From Aquimarina mytili (lineage in GTDB: Bacteria > Bacteroidota > Bacteroidia > Flavobacteriales > Flavobacteriaceae): a stretch of 64,000 nucleotides of DNA. The notes beneath the pieces are model-generated. The model had not been told where the DNA came from, did no database searches, and saw nothing but the letters and a program-made list of their open reading frames with translations. The DNA is taken from assembly GCF_016735115.1 (NCBI RefSeq), contig NZ_JAERQJ010000007.1, positions 143,897 to 207,896 of the forward strand, given 5' to 3'. Position numbers and translations under genes: made by a program. This document shows, piece after piece, positions 26,908-36,311 of the stretch; position 1 is the stretch's first letter; each line of letters begins with the position of its first letter.

Positions 26908-27882
26908 ATGATCAAAAGAAAAACATACATATATTTTTTCATTATTTTCGGAATACTTTTGACCGTATCTTGTTCATCTAGCGATGATAGTGATTCTGGT
27001 GGGCCAGACCCAGTAGCTGCTACATGCACAGATGGAATCCAAAACGGAAATGAAACGGGTATAGACTGTGGAGGTGGGACCTGTAATAATTGTCCAAGTG
27101 GAGTTGTTATTCCAACATCAGGCTTTGATGCACCTACTTCATATGAGGGATATGGTTTAGTCTGGAGTGATGAATTCAATGATGGGAAATTATCTCTGCA
27201 AAACTGGTCTTTTAATATAGGAGATGGTTGCCCAAACCTTTGTGGATGGGGGAACGAGGAATTGCAATCCTATACAAATAGTGAAGAGAACTTGTTTTTT
27301 GAACAAGGTAATTTGATTATAGCAGCCAGAAGCGAAGGAGGATCAAACTATTCTTCGTCAAGAATCAATACAGATAATAAATTTGAGTTTCAATACGGTA
27401 GAGTAGATATAAGAGCTAGCATGCCTTCAGCAACAGGATCTTGGGTTGCGTTATGGCTGTTAAATCATAATTATACAATTACAAACCCAGCAGAATGGTG
27501 GCCAAATGGTGGCGAAATAGATATAATGGAATATCTGGGTGAAGATCCTACAGAGGTTTTCGGTACTGCACACTACGGAAGCGACTTTAATAGTAGAAGA
27601 TTTAACTCTAAAGAATATCCAGCCCCGGAAGAAAATTATAACAAAATATACTATGTGTTTTCTATTGTTTGGGAAGAAAATAAAATTACTTGGCTAGTAA
27701 ATGATGTAGAGTATCATTCGATTACGCCATCTCAAACCAATGGACAACCATACCCTTTTAATGATGAGTTTTATCTAATTATGAATCTTTCTGTAGGCGG
27801 TAATTTACCTATTCGCCCCATTGCGACGGATTATCCCGCTTTTTTAATAGTAGATTATATAAGGGTATACCAAAAAGTATAA
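26908..27882 (+). CDS. GH16 endo-beta-1,3-glucanase-type lipoprotein
   Basis: A 324-residue glycoside hydrolase. The ATG at 26908 yields a lipoprotein signal (MIKRKTYIYFFIIFGILLTVSC); an earlier in-frame start would lie inside the hairpin and is rejected. One Cys-rich DGIQNGNETGIDCGG segment (about residues 42-62) links the anchor to the GH16 jelly roll (about 80-324). The catalytic motif GEIDIMEY gives Glu203 as nucleophile, Asp205 and Glu208 as acid/base. The ExDxxE form with inserted Met is that of laminarinase-type GH16. Probable action: endo-cleavage of beta-1,3- or mixed-linkage glucan at the cell surface. Confidence 0.88.
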   Translation: MIKRKTYIYFFIIFGILLTVSCSSSDDSDSGGPDPVAATCTDGIQNGNETGIDCGGGTCNNCPSGVVIPTSGFDAPTSYEGYGLVWSDEFNDGKLSLQNWSFNIGDGCPNLCGWGNEELQSYTNSEENLFFEQGNLIIAARSEGGSNYSSSRINTDNKFEFQYGRVDIRASMPSATGSWVALWLLNHNYTITNPAEWWPNGGEIDIMEYLGEDPTEVFGTAHYGSDFNSRRFNSKEYPAPEENYNKIYYVFSIVWEENKITWLVNDVEYHSITPSQTNGQPYPFNDEFYLIMNLSVGGNLPIRPIATDYPAFLIVDYIRVYQKV

Positions 27883-27930
27883 CAATAAACCCCATAATAA
27901 TAGTTGAATTACAAGCTAGTTTTTGATAGA

Positions 27931-27982
27931 ATTAGGAAGGGAGTTTTTTCTCTTGTTCTCTAGAAATAGCTCCTTTTCTAAT
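27931..27982 (+). terminator. Imperfect stem-loop after the GH16 gene
   Basis: ATTAGGAAGGGAG (27931-27943) pairs imperfectly with GCTCCTTTTCTAAT (27969-27982). It may be a weak terminator or attenuator between the surface module and the xylose genes. Confidence 0.4.
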
Positions 27983-28117
27983 CTTTCCTACAAGCTTAAC
28001 TAAGAAATTGTTTTAACGAATTACGAAAACTATAAAGATAGGTTTTCGATAATTCTTTAGATAGAAGTTTTGTTTCTGAACAATAAATTCAACTTTTATC
28101 ACAGCAAAAATTGCATC

Positions 28118-29605
28118 ATGTATTATATAGGATTTGACATAGGAAGTTCTTCAATAAAGGCCGCTTTGGTTCATGCCCAAACAGGTAAATCTATTGCATC
28201 AGTAAATGAGCCTGAAGAAGAAATGGATATTATCTCTATTCATAAAGAATGGGCAGAACAAAACCCAGAATTTTGGTGGCAAAATGTCTGTAAAGCCTCT
28301 AAACGCATACTAAAAGAAAATGCAATTAGTCCAGATCAGATAAAAGGTATTGGAATTTCATATCAGATGCATGGCTTAGTATTGTTAGATGACAAAGGAG
28401 AATTGATTCGAAATTCTATTATCTGGTGTGATAGTAGAGCAGTTGAAATAGGAAATGAAGCCTTTAGACAAATAGGAGAAAATAAATGTATGAGTACATT
28501 GCTAAATTCTCCTGCTAATTTTACTGCTTCAAAACTAAAGTGGGTACGAGATAACGAACCAGAAAATTACAATAGAGTTCACAAGTTTTTGTTACCTGGA
28601 GATTACATTGCTTATAAATTTAGCGGAGTTATTAATACCACAAAATCAGGTCTTTCAGAAGGAATATTATGGGACTTTAAAAAAGATAAACCTGCAAACT
28701 GGTTATTAGAGTACTATGATATTGATACCAATCAAATACCAGAATTAGTACCTACTTTTTCTTTTCAATGCGCACTATCTGAAAAAGGAGCAAATGAAAG
28801 TGGTCTTAAAAAAGGAGTGCCAGTTTTATATAGAGCGGGAGATCAACCCAATAATGCGTTGTCACTTAATGTGTTTAATCCTGGAGAAGTTGCTGCAACG
28901 GGAGGAACATCTGGAGTTATTTATGCTGTAACTGATAGCCTTTTTGCGAAAGAAGGAGTAAAGCTAAATAACTTTGCCCACGTTAATCATACAACTAAAC
29001 AACCAAGTATAGGAAAACTTTTGTGTATTAATGGAGCAGGAATTCAATATAGATGGTTAAAAAATAATCTTAACCTGGAGACTAATTCTTATCAAACTAT
29101 GAATTCGCATGCTTCAAAAGTGGCGGTGGGGTCAAATAATCTACAGCTAATACCTTTTGGAAACGGAGCTGAACGAATGTTTGATAACCAAACTATTGGA
29201 ACCCACATTTGTAATTTAAATTTAAATAAGCATACAAGATCACATATTTTTAGAGCTGCCCTCGAGGGAATTGCATTCTCTTTTGTTTACGGAATGGAAG
29301 TCCTCAAAAAAGATAATACAGAGATAAAAGTAATCCGTGCAGGAAATGATAACCTGTTTCGTTCGGAAATTTTCTCAAATACAGTAGCTACGCTAATCAA
29401 TCAAGAAATAGAAATTTATAATACAACAGGTGCTATTGGAGCAGCTAGAGCAGCCGGTTTAAGTGATGGTACTTTTAAAGACTTTGGTACCATGATAACC
29501 AAAAATGATCATGTAATGACGTACCACCCTCTTCAGAATCAAGACGATTATAAAGAAGCATATAAAAATTGGAAAAGAGAATTAAATAGAATTTTAAAAA
29601 AATAA
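28118..29605 (+). CDS. xylB: Xylulokinase
   Basis: A 495-residue cytoplasmic FGGY-family kinase phosphorylating D-xylulose to xylulose-5-phosphate. The ATG at 28118 places the ATP-binding strand [17 protein letters not shown] at the N-terminus; an upstream TTG adds 16 residues without support. Other motifs: [15 protein letters not shown] (about residues 75-89), WCDSRA, the LPGDYI block, [12 protein letters not shown] and [10 protein letters not shown] (about 280). XylA follows 4 bases downstream, confirming the pathway. It starts a co-directional series of closely spaced sugar genes running to 41669. Confidence 0.95.
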   Translation: MYYIGFDIGSSSIKAALVHAQTGKSIASVNEPEEEMDIISIHKEWAEQNPEFWWQNVCKASKRILKENAISPDQIKGIGISYQMHGLVLLDDKGELIRNSIIWCDSRAVEIGNEAFRQIGENKCMSTLLNSPANFTASKLKWVRDNEPENYNRVHKFLLPGDYIAYKFSGVINTTKSGLSEGILWDFKKDKPANWLLEYYDIDTNQIPELVPTFSFQCALSEKGANESGLKKGVPVLYRAGDQPNNALSLNVFNPGEVAATGGTSGVIYAVTDSLFAKEGVKLNNFAHVNHTTKQPSIGKLLCINGAGIQYRWLKNNLNLETNSYQTMNSHASKVAVGSNNLQLIPFGNGAERMFDNQTIGTHICNLNLNKHTRSHIFRAALEGIAFSFVYGMEVLKKDNTEIKVIRAGNDNLFRSEIFSNTVATLINQEIEIYNTTGAIGAARAAGLSDGTFKDFGTMITKNDHVMTYHPLQNQDDYKEAYKNWKRELNRILKK

Positions 29606-29609
29606 ATAC

Positions 29610-30935
29610 ATGGCCTTACTAGGAAATAAAGAATATTTTAAAGGTATTGATGATATTAAGTTTGAAGGCGCAGCTTCAGATAACCCAATGGCATTCAAAT
29701 ATTATGATGCAAATAGAGTAGTAGCTGGTAAAACAATGAAAGAGCATTTTAAATTTGCGATTGCATATTGGCATACCTTCTGCGGTACAGGAGCAGATCC
29801 ATTTGGACCAGGAACATTAAAATATGTATGGGATCAATCTCGAGATGCCATTGCAGCTGCAAAAGAAAAAGCTGATGCTGCTTTCGAATTCATTACAAAG
29901 ATGGGGTTTGATTATTTCTGTTTCCATGATTATGATTTAGTAAGAGAAGCGGCAACGTTTTCAGAATCCGAGAAAAGATTAACAACCATCGTAGAGTATA
30001 TCAAAGAAAAACAGAAAGCCTCAGGAGTAAAACTTCTATGGGGTACTGCTAATTGTTTTTCGAATCCCAGATATATGAATGGTGCTGCAACCAATCCGGA
30101 TTTTAATGTATTGGCAAGAGCTGGTGGGCAAGTAAAACTGGCTTTAGATGCTACCATTGCTTTAAATGGTGAAAATTATGTGTTTTGGGGAGGAAGAGAA
30201 GGATATATGTCCCTACTTAATACCGACATGAAAAGAGAGTTAGATCATATGGCTACGTTTTTATCTGCAGCCCGTGATTATGCAAGAGGACAAGGATTTA
30301 AAGGTACTTTCTTTATTGAGCCTAAACCTATGGAACCTATGAAGCATCAATATGATTTTGATACCGCGACCTCGATTGCATTTTTAAAAGAACATGGACT
30401 AGATAAAGATTTTAAAATTAATATAGAAGTAAACCATGCTACACTGGCACAACATACATTTCAACATGAAATCCAAGTTGCAGCCGATGCAGGAATGCTA
30501 GGTAGTATAGATGCCAATAGAGGAGATTATCAAAATGGTTGGGATACTGATCAGTTTCCTAATAACATTGCTGAAGTTACAGAAGCTATGCTTGTATTTT
30601 TGAAAGCTGGTGGACTTCAGGGAGGAGGAGTGAATTTTGATGCCAAGGTGAGAAGAAATTCTACCGATATGGAAGATGTGTTTTTAGCTCATATTGGTGG
30701 AGCAGATGTATTTGCTCGAGCACTTATAATTGCAGATAAAATTGTTTCGTCTTCTCCTTATGAAAACCTTAGAGAAAAAAGATATAGTTCTTTTGATTCT
30801 GGAAACGGCAAAGCATTTGAACAAGGAAAACTTGATCTGAATAAGCTTTACGATATTGCACTCCAGAATGGAGAACTAAAACTTCAGAGTGGTAAGCAAG
30901 AGTTGTTTGAAAATATTATAAACCAATATATCTAA
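29610..30935 (+). CDS. xylA: Xylose isomerase
   Basis: A 441-residue cytoplasmic TIM-barrel enzyme converting D-xylose to D-xylulose, of the longer class II type. Visible: [17 protein letters not shown] (about residues 52-68), the catalytic His in [18 protein letters not shown], the metal-ligand EPKPMEP (Glu and Lys), [15 protein letters not shown] and [20 protein letters not shown]. The xylB-xylA pair followed by a symporter is a classic xylose module and shows that the end product of this PUL includes xylose. Confidence 0.98.
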   Translation: MALLGNKEYFKGIDDIKFEGAASDNPMAFKYYDANRVVAGKTMKEHFKFAIAYWHTFCGTGADPFGPGTLKYVWDQSRDAIAAAKEKADAAFEFITKMGFDYFCFHDYDLVREAATFSESEKRLTTIVEYIKEKQKASGVKLLWGTANCFSNPRYMNGAATNPDFNVLARAGGQVKLALDATIALNGENYVFWGGREGYMSLLNTDMKRELDHMATFLSAARDYARGQGFKGTFFIEPKPMEPMKHQYDFDTATSIAFLKEHGLDKDFKINIEVNHATLAQHTFQHEIQVAADAGMLGSIDANRGDYQNGWDTDQFPNNIAEVTEAMLVFLKAGGLQGGGVNFDAKVRRNSTDMEDVFLAHIGGADVFARALIIADKIVSSSPYENLREKRYSSFDSGNGKAFEQGKLDLNKLYDIALQNGELKLQSGKQELFENIINQYI

Positions 30936-30941
30936 TACGGT

Positions 30942-32558
30942 ATGAAATCAGTATTAGAGTTTGGAGACTGGATTGTCTTAGGATTATATTTTCTGGCATT
31001 AATTGGTGTTGCTATATGGGTGATCCTTCAAAAAAATAAAAATACAGAAGATTATTTCCTGGCGGGGAGAAATGTCGGTTGGTTTGTCATAGGCGCATCT
31101 ATCTTTGCCTCCAATATTGGTTCAGAACATGTAGTTGGGTTAGCAGGAACAGGTGCAGAATCTGGAATGCCTATGGCGCACTATGAGCTGCATGCATGGA
31201 TTGTTTTGGTGTTAGGCTGGTTGTTTCTCCCATTTTACATGCGAAGTAAAGTTTTTACAATGCCTGAATTCCTAGAGAAACGATTTGATAGTAGATCCAG
31301 GTGGTTTTTATCAATTTTTTCACTGGTAGGATATGTGATTACCAAAGTTTCTGTAACAATATATGCAGGTGGGATAGTAGTTTCTGAATTAATTGGAATT
31401 CCATTTTGGTATGGGGCTATTGGAATTGTTGTTTTTACTGGTATTTATACTGTTGTTGGTGGTATGAAAGCTGTAATCTATACAGAAACACTACAAACCA
31501 TTATTCTTATAGCTGCTTCTGTAATTATTACCGTGTTAGGCCTTCATGAAGTCGGTGGTTGGGATACACTTAAAGAAACTGTTGGATCAAATCATTTTAA
31601 TATGTGGCGACCAATGAGTGACCCCGATTTTCCATGGACAGGTTTACTTTTTGGAGGAACAATTGTTGGGATTTGGTATTGGTGTACTGATCAATATATC
31701 GTGCAGCGAACTCTTGCAGCCAATAATATTAAAATAGGAAGACGTGGAGCAATATTTGGGGCCTATCTTAAAATTTTACCCATTTTTATATTCCTTATTC
31801 CTGGTATTATTGCATTCGCCTTGGCAAAACAAGGAGTATTAACGTATAAAAAAGCAGATGAGGTTTTTCCCGTACTTGTAAAAACATTATTGCCTGTGGG
31901 ACTTAAAGGACTTGTCGCTGGAGGACTCATGGCAGCATTAATGAGCTCGTTAGCTTCAGTATTTAACTCATGCTCAACAATTTTTACCATAGATATCTAT
32001 AAAAAATTAAAACCATATACACCAGAAAGACGATTACTCAATATCGGTAAAATGGCGACAGTGATTATGGTAGTATTAGGGATTATATGGATTCCAATAA
32101 TGCAAAAAATTGGAGGAGGTGTTTTATATCAATATTTGCAAAGTGTTCAATCCTATATTGCTCCTCCAATTACTGCGGTATTTTTATTAGGAGTATTATG
32201 GAAAAGAGTAAACTCAAAAGCCGCAATAGTTACCCTTTTTTCTGGATTGGTTGTAGCTTCATTACGAATTACTGCAGAGATATTTAAAGACAACGTATCG
32301 GGAATTATATATCAATTTGCAACCATAAATTTTGCACATATGGCAATTTTTATGTTTGTATTTTCAATAATCATATGCGTTACAGTTAGTTTACTTACAA
32401 ATCCACCAAACTATGCTGCGATTGCTGGGTTGTCATTTGGAACATTAACCAAAGAACATAAATTAGAGAATAAAGAGAGTATCACATTATCAGATATTGT
32501 CCTGTCTGTTTTATTAATACTCATAATAATAACCATACTATCCTACTTTGTAGGATAA
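30942..32558 (+). CDS. Sodium/sugar symporter (SSS family, SGLT-like)
   Basis: A 538-residue inner-membrane transporter with about 13-14 helices. SSS features include NTEDYFLAGRNVGWFVIGAS (about residues 33-52), ASNIGSEHVVGLAGTGA (about 54-70, Na+ site region), GGMKAVIYTETLQT and WYWCTDQYIVQRTLAA, which is typical of SGLT-like sugar symporters. It starts 6 bases after xylA. Expected to import xylose, or a short xylo-oligosaccharide, with sodium, fitting a marine host. A second sugar transporter of a different family is encoded at 36312. Confidence 0.92.
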   Translation: MKSVLEFGDWIVLGLYFLALIGVAIWVILQKNKNTEDYFLAGRNVGWFVIGASIFASNIGSEHVVGLAGTGAESGMPMAHYELHAWIVLVLGWLFLPFYMRSKVFTMPEFLEKRFDSRSRWFLSIFSLVGYVITKVSVTIYAGGIVVSELIGIPFWYGAIGIVVFTGIYTVVGGMKAVIYTETLQTIILIAASVIITVLGLHEVGGWDTLKETVGSNHFNMWRPMSDPDFPWTGLLFGGTIVGIWYWCTDQYIVQRTLAANNIKIGRRGAIFGAYLKILPIFIFLIPGIIAFALAKQGVLTYKKADEVFPVLVKTLLPVGLKGLVAGGLMAALMSSLASVFNSCSTIFTIDIYKKLKPYTPERRLLNIGKMATVIMVVLGIIWIPIMQKIGGGVLYQYLQSVQSYIAPPITAVFLLGVLWKRVNSKAAIVTLFSGLVVASLRITAEIFKDNVSGIIYQFATINFAHMAIFMFVFSIIICVTVSLLTNPPNYAAIAGLSFGTLTKEHKLENKESITLSDIVLSVLLILIIITILSYFVG

Positions 32559-32569
32559 AACCATAGAAA

Positions 32570-33226
32570 ATGAAATTTTTTATAGATACAGCAAATTTAG
32601 ATCAAATCAAAGAAGCACAGTCGCTTGGCGTGTTAGATGGAGTAACAACCAACCCTTCATTAATGTCTAAAGAAGGAATAACGGGTAAAGAAAACATAAT
32701 GCATCACTACCGAAGTATTTGTGAAGTGGTTGATGGAGATGTTTCTGCAGAAGTGATCGGTACTTCTTTTGATGATATGGTCAAAGAAGGAGAAGAATTA
32801 GCAGCATTACATTCTCAAATAGTAGTAAAAATACCGATGATAAAAGATGGAATAAAAGCCATAAAATATTTTTCGGATAAAGGAATTAAAACGAATTGCA
32901 CTCTTGTATTTTCTATAGGGCAGGCATTATTAGCCGCCAAGGCAGGTGCAGCCTATGTGTCACCATTTATAGGAAGATTAGATGATATTTCGACAGATGG
33001 TTTGGTGTTAATCGATGATATTAGAAGAGTATATGATAACTATGGTTTTAAGACAGAAATTCTTGCAGCATCAGTAAGACATACAATGCATATAGTAAAT
33101 TGTGCTAAAATAGGAGCAGATGTTATGACTGGTCCACTCTCGGCTATAGAAGGGTTATTAAAACACCCGCTAACTGATAATGGATTAAAGAAATTTTTAG
33201 AAGATGCTCAATTAATGGAAGTTTAA
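32570..33226 (+). CDS. Transaldolase-like fructose-6-phosphate aldolase (TalC/FSA type)
   Basis: A 218-residue cytoplasmic class I aldolase of the small transaldolase family. The N-terminus [20 protein letters not shown] and [11 protein letters not shown] are diagnostic, and the Schiff-base Lys lies in [13 protein letters not shown] (about residues 85-97), with [19 protein letters not shown] following. It either exchanges dihydroxyacetone units (transaldolase) or cleaves fructose-6-phosphate. Next to xylA/xylB it probably processes sugar phosphates made from xylulose-5-phosphate. Sequence alone does not separate the two activities. Confidence 0.9.
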   Translation: MKFFIDTANLDQIKEAQSLGVLDGVTTNPSLMSKEGITGKENIMHHYRSICEVVDGDVSAEVIGTSFDDMVKEGEELAALHSQIVVKIPMIKDGIKAIKYFSDKGIKTNCTLVFSIGQALLAAKAGAAYVSPFIGRLDDISTDGLVLIDDIRRVYDNYGFKTEILAASVRHTMHIVNCAKIGADVMTGPLSAIEGLLKHPLTDNGLKKFLEDAQLMEV

Positions 33227-33248
33227 TACACCCATAAAACTAGAAAAA

Positions 33249-33950
33249 ATGGATTATAGTTGGATTGTAGAAGAGTTTTGGGAAAATGGTTTTGTCGTTT
33301 TCGAGAACTTTTTTAATCCTAAATTAATGGACGAGTATAACACTAAAATACTAGATCATTATGGAATTAGTCCAGATTGGGAACATACTGATGAGTTTAT
33401 TTCTAAATCCGGAGTTGAGGTTATTCCTTGGTTTCCATATAGAGAAGGAAAACCGTACTTTGATACCATTGATAAGGACAAACATTTTAATGCTATTACT
33501 GATCTTATTTTAAAAGATGAATGGGAGAACTTGTATTGTATGATGATGTTTTCTAAAGCAGGAAGTGTAGGGCAAGCATGGCATCAGGATTGCTCACCAG
33601 TTGATAAAAAGCTATATAATCTTAATAGATTGGTGTATACTCACGATATCACCGAAGAAACCGGAGGAGAAATTGTAATTTTCCCTAAAACGCATAAGGC
33701 AGGAATGTTACCTTCAGGAACCCCTAATGAAGATTTAGAAGGGCAATTAGTATTAAGACCAAAAAAAGGAACAGTTATCTTTTTGCATGGGCATTGTTGG
33801 CATAGAGTTATGCCAGTAAAAAAAGATAGGATTTCATCTAATTTTAGAGCAGTACCTAAAGGAACTCCAGAAGATATTACTGATGTATGTGTGTATCGAA
33901 ATATGTTATATAAATTTTCAACAAGTGAAGTATTAAAAGAACGCATTTAA
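33249..33950 (+). CDS. PhyH-type Fe(II)/2-oxoglutarate dioxygenase
   Basis: A 233-residue soluble protein of the phytanoyl-CoA dioxygenase family. The iron triad is visible as His112-x-Asp114 in AWHQDCSP and His185 in HCWHRVMP, with Arg194 positioned to hold 2-oxoglutarate. The N-terminal WENGFVVFENFF is also typical. The reaction should be an oxygen-dependent hydroxylation; the substrate is unknown. It lies 22 bases after the aldolase gene and 3 bases before a hydrolase gene, so it is embedded in the sugar operon. I infer a modified-sugar or glycoside substrate, without direct proof. Confidence 0.85.
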   Translation: MDYSWIVEEFWENGFVVFENFFNPKLMDEYNTKILDHYGISPDWEHTDEFISKSGVEVIPWFPYREGKPYFDTIDKDKHFNAITDLILKDEWENLYCMMMFSKAGSVGQAWHQDCSPVDKKLYNLNRLVYTHDITEETGGEIVIFPKTHKAGMLPSGTPNEDLEGQLVLRPKKGTVIFLHGHCWHRVMPVKKDRISSNFRAVPKGTPEDITDVCVYRNMLYKFSTSEVLKERI

Positions 33951-33953
33951 ACA

Positions 33954-35285
33954 ATGAAACCTAGTATTATTTTAATTCTTATTTGCACACTTCTTTTTTC
34001 TAAAGCCTTGATAGCTCAGAAAAATAAAGGTAATAATGTGCCTTCATTAGTTCAGGTTAAAGAAGTTGATGAACAATATAATTTTTATGTCAACTCAGAA
34101 AAATTTGAAATAAAAGGTGTAGGCATTAATTATGTTGATGGTCATGATTTTGAAGCTTTGTACAAAGCAGGGGGTAATGCTTTTAGAACCTGGACCGTAA
34201 AAAATGCTGAAGAAGAATTGGCCGCTGCCAAAAAATATGGATTTATGGTGGCTATGGGAATTAGTATAGGTAAAGAATTATATGGTTTTGATTATAATGA
34301 TAAAAAGCTAGTTGCTCAGCAGTTCAAAAAAGTAAAAGCCATTGTAAAAAGATATAAAAATCACCCTAATGTTTTGTGTTGGGTAGTTGGTAACGAATTA
34401 AATTTATTATTTAACAAAAATGGTACGTTACGACCTGTAAACCCAAAGGTATATGATGCAATGGCAGATATAGTGGATTTTATACATAAAGAAGACCCTA
34501 ACCATCCAGTGACGATGACTTTTGCTGGAGTAATCAATGAGCATCTAAAAGTGGCCCTAGAGCGATGCCCACAAATAGATATTGTATCGGTTCAGGTATA
34601 TGGCGATTTAGAAAATGTAGAAGAACGCATGAAAAGTACTGGAATTCAAAAACCATACATGATCACCGAATTTGGTCCGATGGGATTTTGGGAAATGCCA
34701 AAAACACCATGGAACAGAGAAATTGAAGAAGTTAGTGGCCCTAAAGCAGATGGTATTTTAGAAAGAATTCAAAAAGGATTGATAAATAATGCTTCGGGGA
34801 AATGTTTAGGAGGATTTGCTTTCGAATGGGGGCAAAAACAAGAACGTACACCAACCTGGTACGGGATGTTTCATAAAGACGGAAGTCAAACAGAGACCAT
34901 AGACAATCTAACCAAATTATGGACTGGAAAGCATCCCGAAAACCAGGCGCCAAGAGTTGATTCATTGTGGTTAGATGGTAAAAAAGCAACTGATAATGTG
35001 TATCTAAAACCAAATCAAAAATATACAGCACAAGTATTTGCTTCAGAACCTGATAAAGATACTTTGGTGTATAAATGGGTAGTTTCAAAAGAAGTGGTTA
35101 CAAGAAGTCAAGGAGGTGAAAAAGAACTAGAACCTCCTATAGTATATGTCGATGTTGTTTTAGATAAAGAAGGTAAATTTACATTCATTACGCCAAAAGA
35201 AGGAGAATATAGAATTTTTGTATACGTATATGATAACAACGGCAAGGCAGGAGGTGGTAATATCCCGTTTATGGTAAAAAGTTAA
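33954..35285 (+). CDS. Secreted clan GH-A glycoside hydrolase, family not assigned
   Basis: A 443-residue protein with a signal peptide (to about residue 22). Residues 40-340 look like a TIM-barrel hydrolase related to GH2/GH5 catalytic domains. The acid/base candidate is Glu148 in WVVGNELN and the nucleophile candidate Glu239 in MITEFGPMG, each at the end of a strand as in clan GH-A. Residues about 345-443 form a C-terminal beta-sandwich with cadherin/PKD-like strands (FVYVYDNNGKAGGG). It follows the dioxygenase gene by 3 bases. Glycan specificity is unclear; beta-glucan or xylan side groups are options. Confidence 0.72.
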   Translation: MKPSIILILICTLLFSKALIAQKNKGNNVPSLVQVKEVDEQYNFYVNSEKFEIKGVGINYVDGHDFEALYKAGGNAFRTWTVKNAEEELAAAKKYGFMVAMGISIGKELYGFDYNDKKLVAQQFKKVKAIVKRYKNHPNVLCWVVGNELNLLFNKNGTLRPVNPKVYDAMADIVDFIHKEDPNHPVTMTFAGVINEHLKVALERCPQIDIVSVQVYGDLENVEERMKSTGIQKPYMITEFGPMGFWEMPKTPWNREIEEVSGPKADGILERIQKGLINNASGKCLGGFAFEWGQKQERTPTWYGMFHKDGSQTETIDNLTKLWTGKHPENQAPRVDSLWLDGKKATDNVYLKPNQKYTAQVFASEPDKDTLVYKWVVSKEVVTRSQGGEKELEPPIVYVDVVLDKEGKFTFITPKEGEYRIFVYVYDNNGKAGGGNIPFMVKS

Positions 35286-35293
35286 ATCGATTC

Positions 35294-36286
35294 ATGGCAA
35301 TAAATAAAGAAATAAAATGGGGAATCATTGGACTGGGCAATATAGCACATCAGTTTGTTAAAGACCTCGCCCTAATACCCAATGCAGAATTAAGTGCTGT
35401 GGCATCTCGAACCATAAGTAAAGCAGAAAGTTTTGCGAATCAGTATAAAGCAAAAAAAGCGTATGGATCCTATGATGAGTTAATTGCTGATCCAGATATT
35501 GATATTGTATATATAGCCACGCCACATAACTTGCATGCTCATCTAACTATTAAATCTTTAGAACACAATAAACATGTGCTTTGCGAAAAACCTATAGCAT
35601 TACACTCTAATGAAGCTTTAAAAATGGTAGAAACGTCCAGAGCAACAAATAAATTTTTTATGGAAGCTTTCTGGACGCGTTTCAACCCTTCCGTACGAGA
35701 AGCTCTACAGAAAATTAAAAATGGAGATATCGGAGAGGTGAACTATATAAATGCAGATTTTGCTTTTAATGTTGGTATTCCTCAAGAAAGAATGATAGAT
35801 TTAAAAACCGGAGGAGGATCATTATTAGATATGGGAGTATATCCCCTATTTCTGGCGTATTGCATCTTAGGCAAGCCTGAAAAAATATTGGCATCTGCTA
35901 ATTTTTATGATTCTGGTGCAGATAAACAAACCTCAATGATATTACACTATCATAATGCACAAGCAGTTTTGCATAGTAGTTTTGTTTCTCCATCTGATAT
36001 GATAGCAACTATTAGCGGAACTGAAGGAAGAATTTTATTAAACGCCATTTGGCATGAAACACAATCCTATACCTTAATTAAAAATAACCATAGGGTTGAT
36101 TATCAATATCCAACAATAGGAAAAGGGTTTACATATGAGATAGAGGAATGTCATCAATGTATTGAGAACAAAAGGATAGAGAGTAGCCTTTGGTCGCATC
36201 AAAATAGCCTCGACCTTATTAGCATTGTAGATAAGGTAAGAGAGCAAACAGGACTTGAATTTCCTTCAGAGAAAGAATTAAATTAA
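35294..36286 (+). CDS. Gfo/Idh/MocA family oxidoreductase
   Basis: A 330-residue cytoplasmic NAD(P)-dependent enzyme. The Rossmann motif WGIIGLGNIAHQFVKDL opens the protein, followed by the CEKPIALH active-site lysine region (about residues 97-104). The C-terminal half has the family's open beta-sheet, with GGGSLLDMGVYPLF carrying the usual Asp-x-x-x-Tyr pattern. Members oxidise sugars, cyclitols or dihydrodiols; some are D-xylose 1-dehydrogenases, so a role in xylose or modified-sugar oxidation is plausible here. It lies 8 bases after the hydrolase gene. Confidence 0.88.
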   Translation: MAINKEIKWGIIGLGNIAHQFVKDLALIPNAELSAVASRTISKAESFANQYKAKKAYGSYDELIADPDIDIVYIATPHNLHAHLTIKSLEHNKHVLCEKPIALHSNEALKMVETSRATNKFFMEAFWTRFNPSVREALQKIKNGDIGEVNYINADFAFNVGIPQERMIDLKTGGGSLLDMGVYPLFLAYCILGKPEKILASANFYDSGADKQTSMILHYHNAQAVLHSSFVSPSDMIATISGTEGRILLNAIWHETQSYTLIKNNHRVDYQYPTIGKGFTYEIEECHQCIENKRIESSLWSHQNSLDLISIVDKVREQTGLEFPSEKELN

Positions 36287-36311
36287 AAGAATTGAATTTT
36301 TAAAAGATAAT

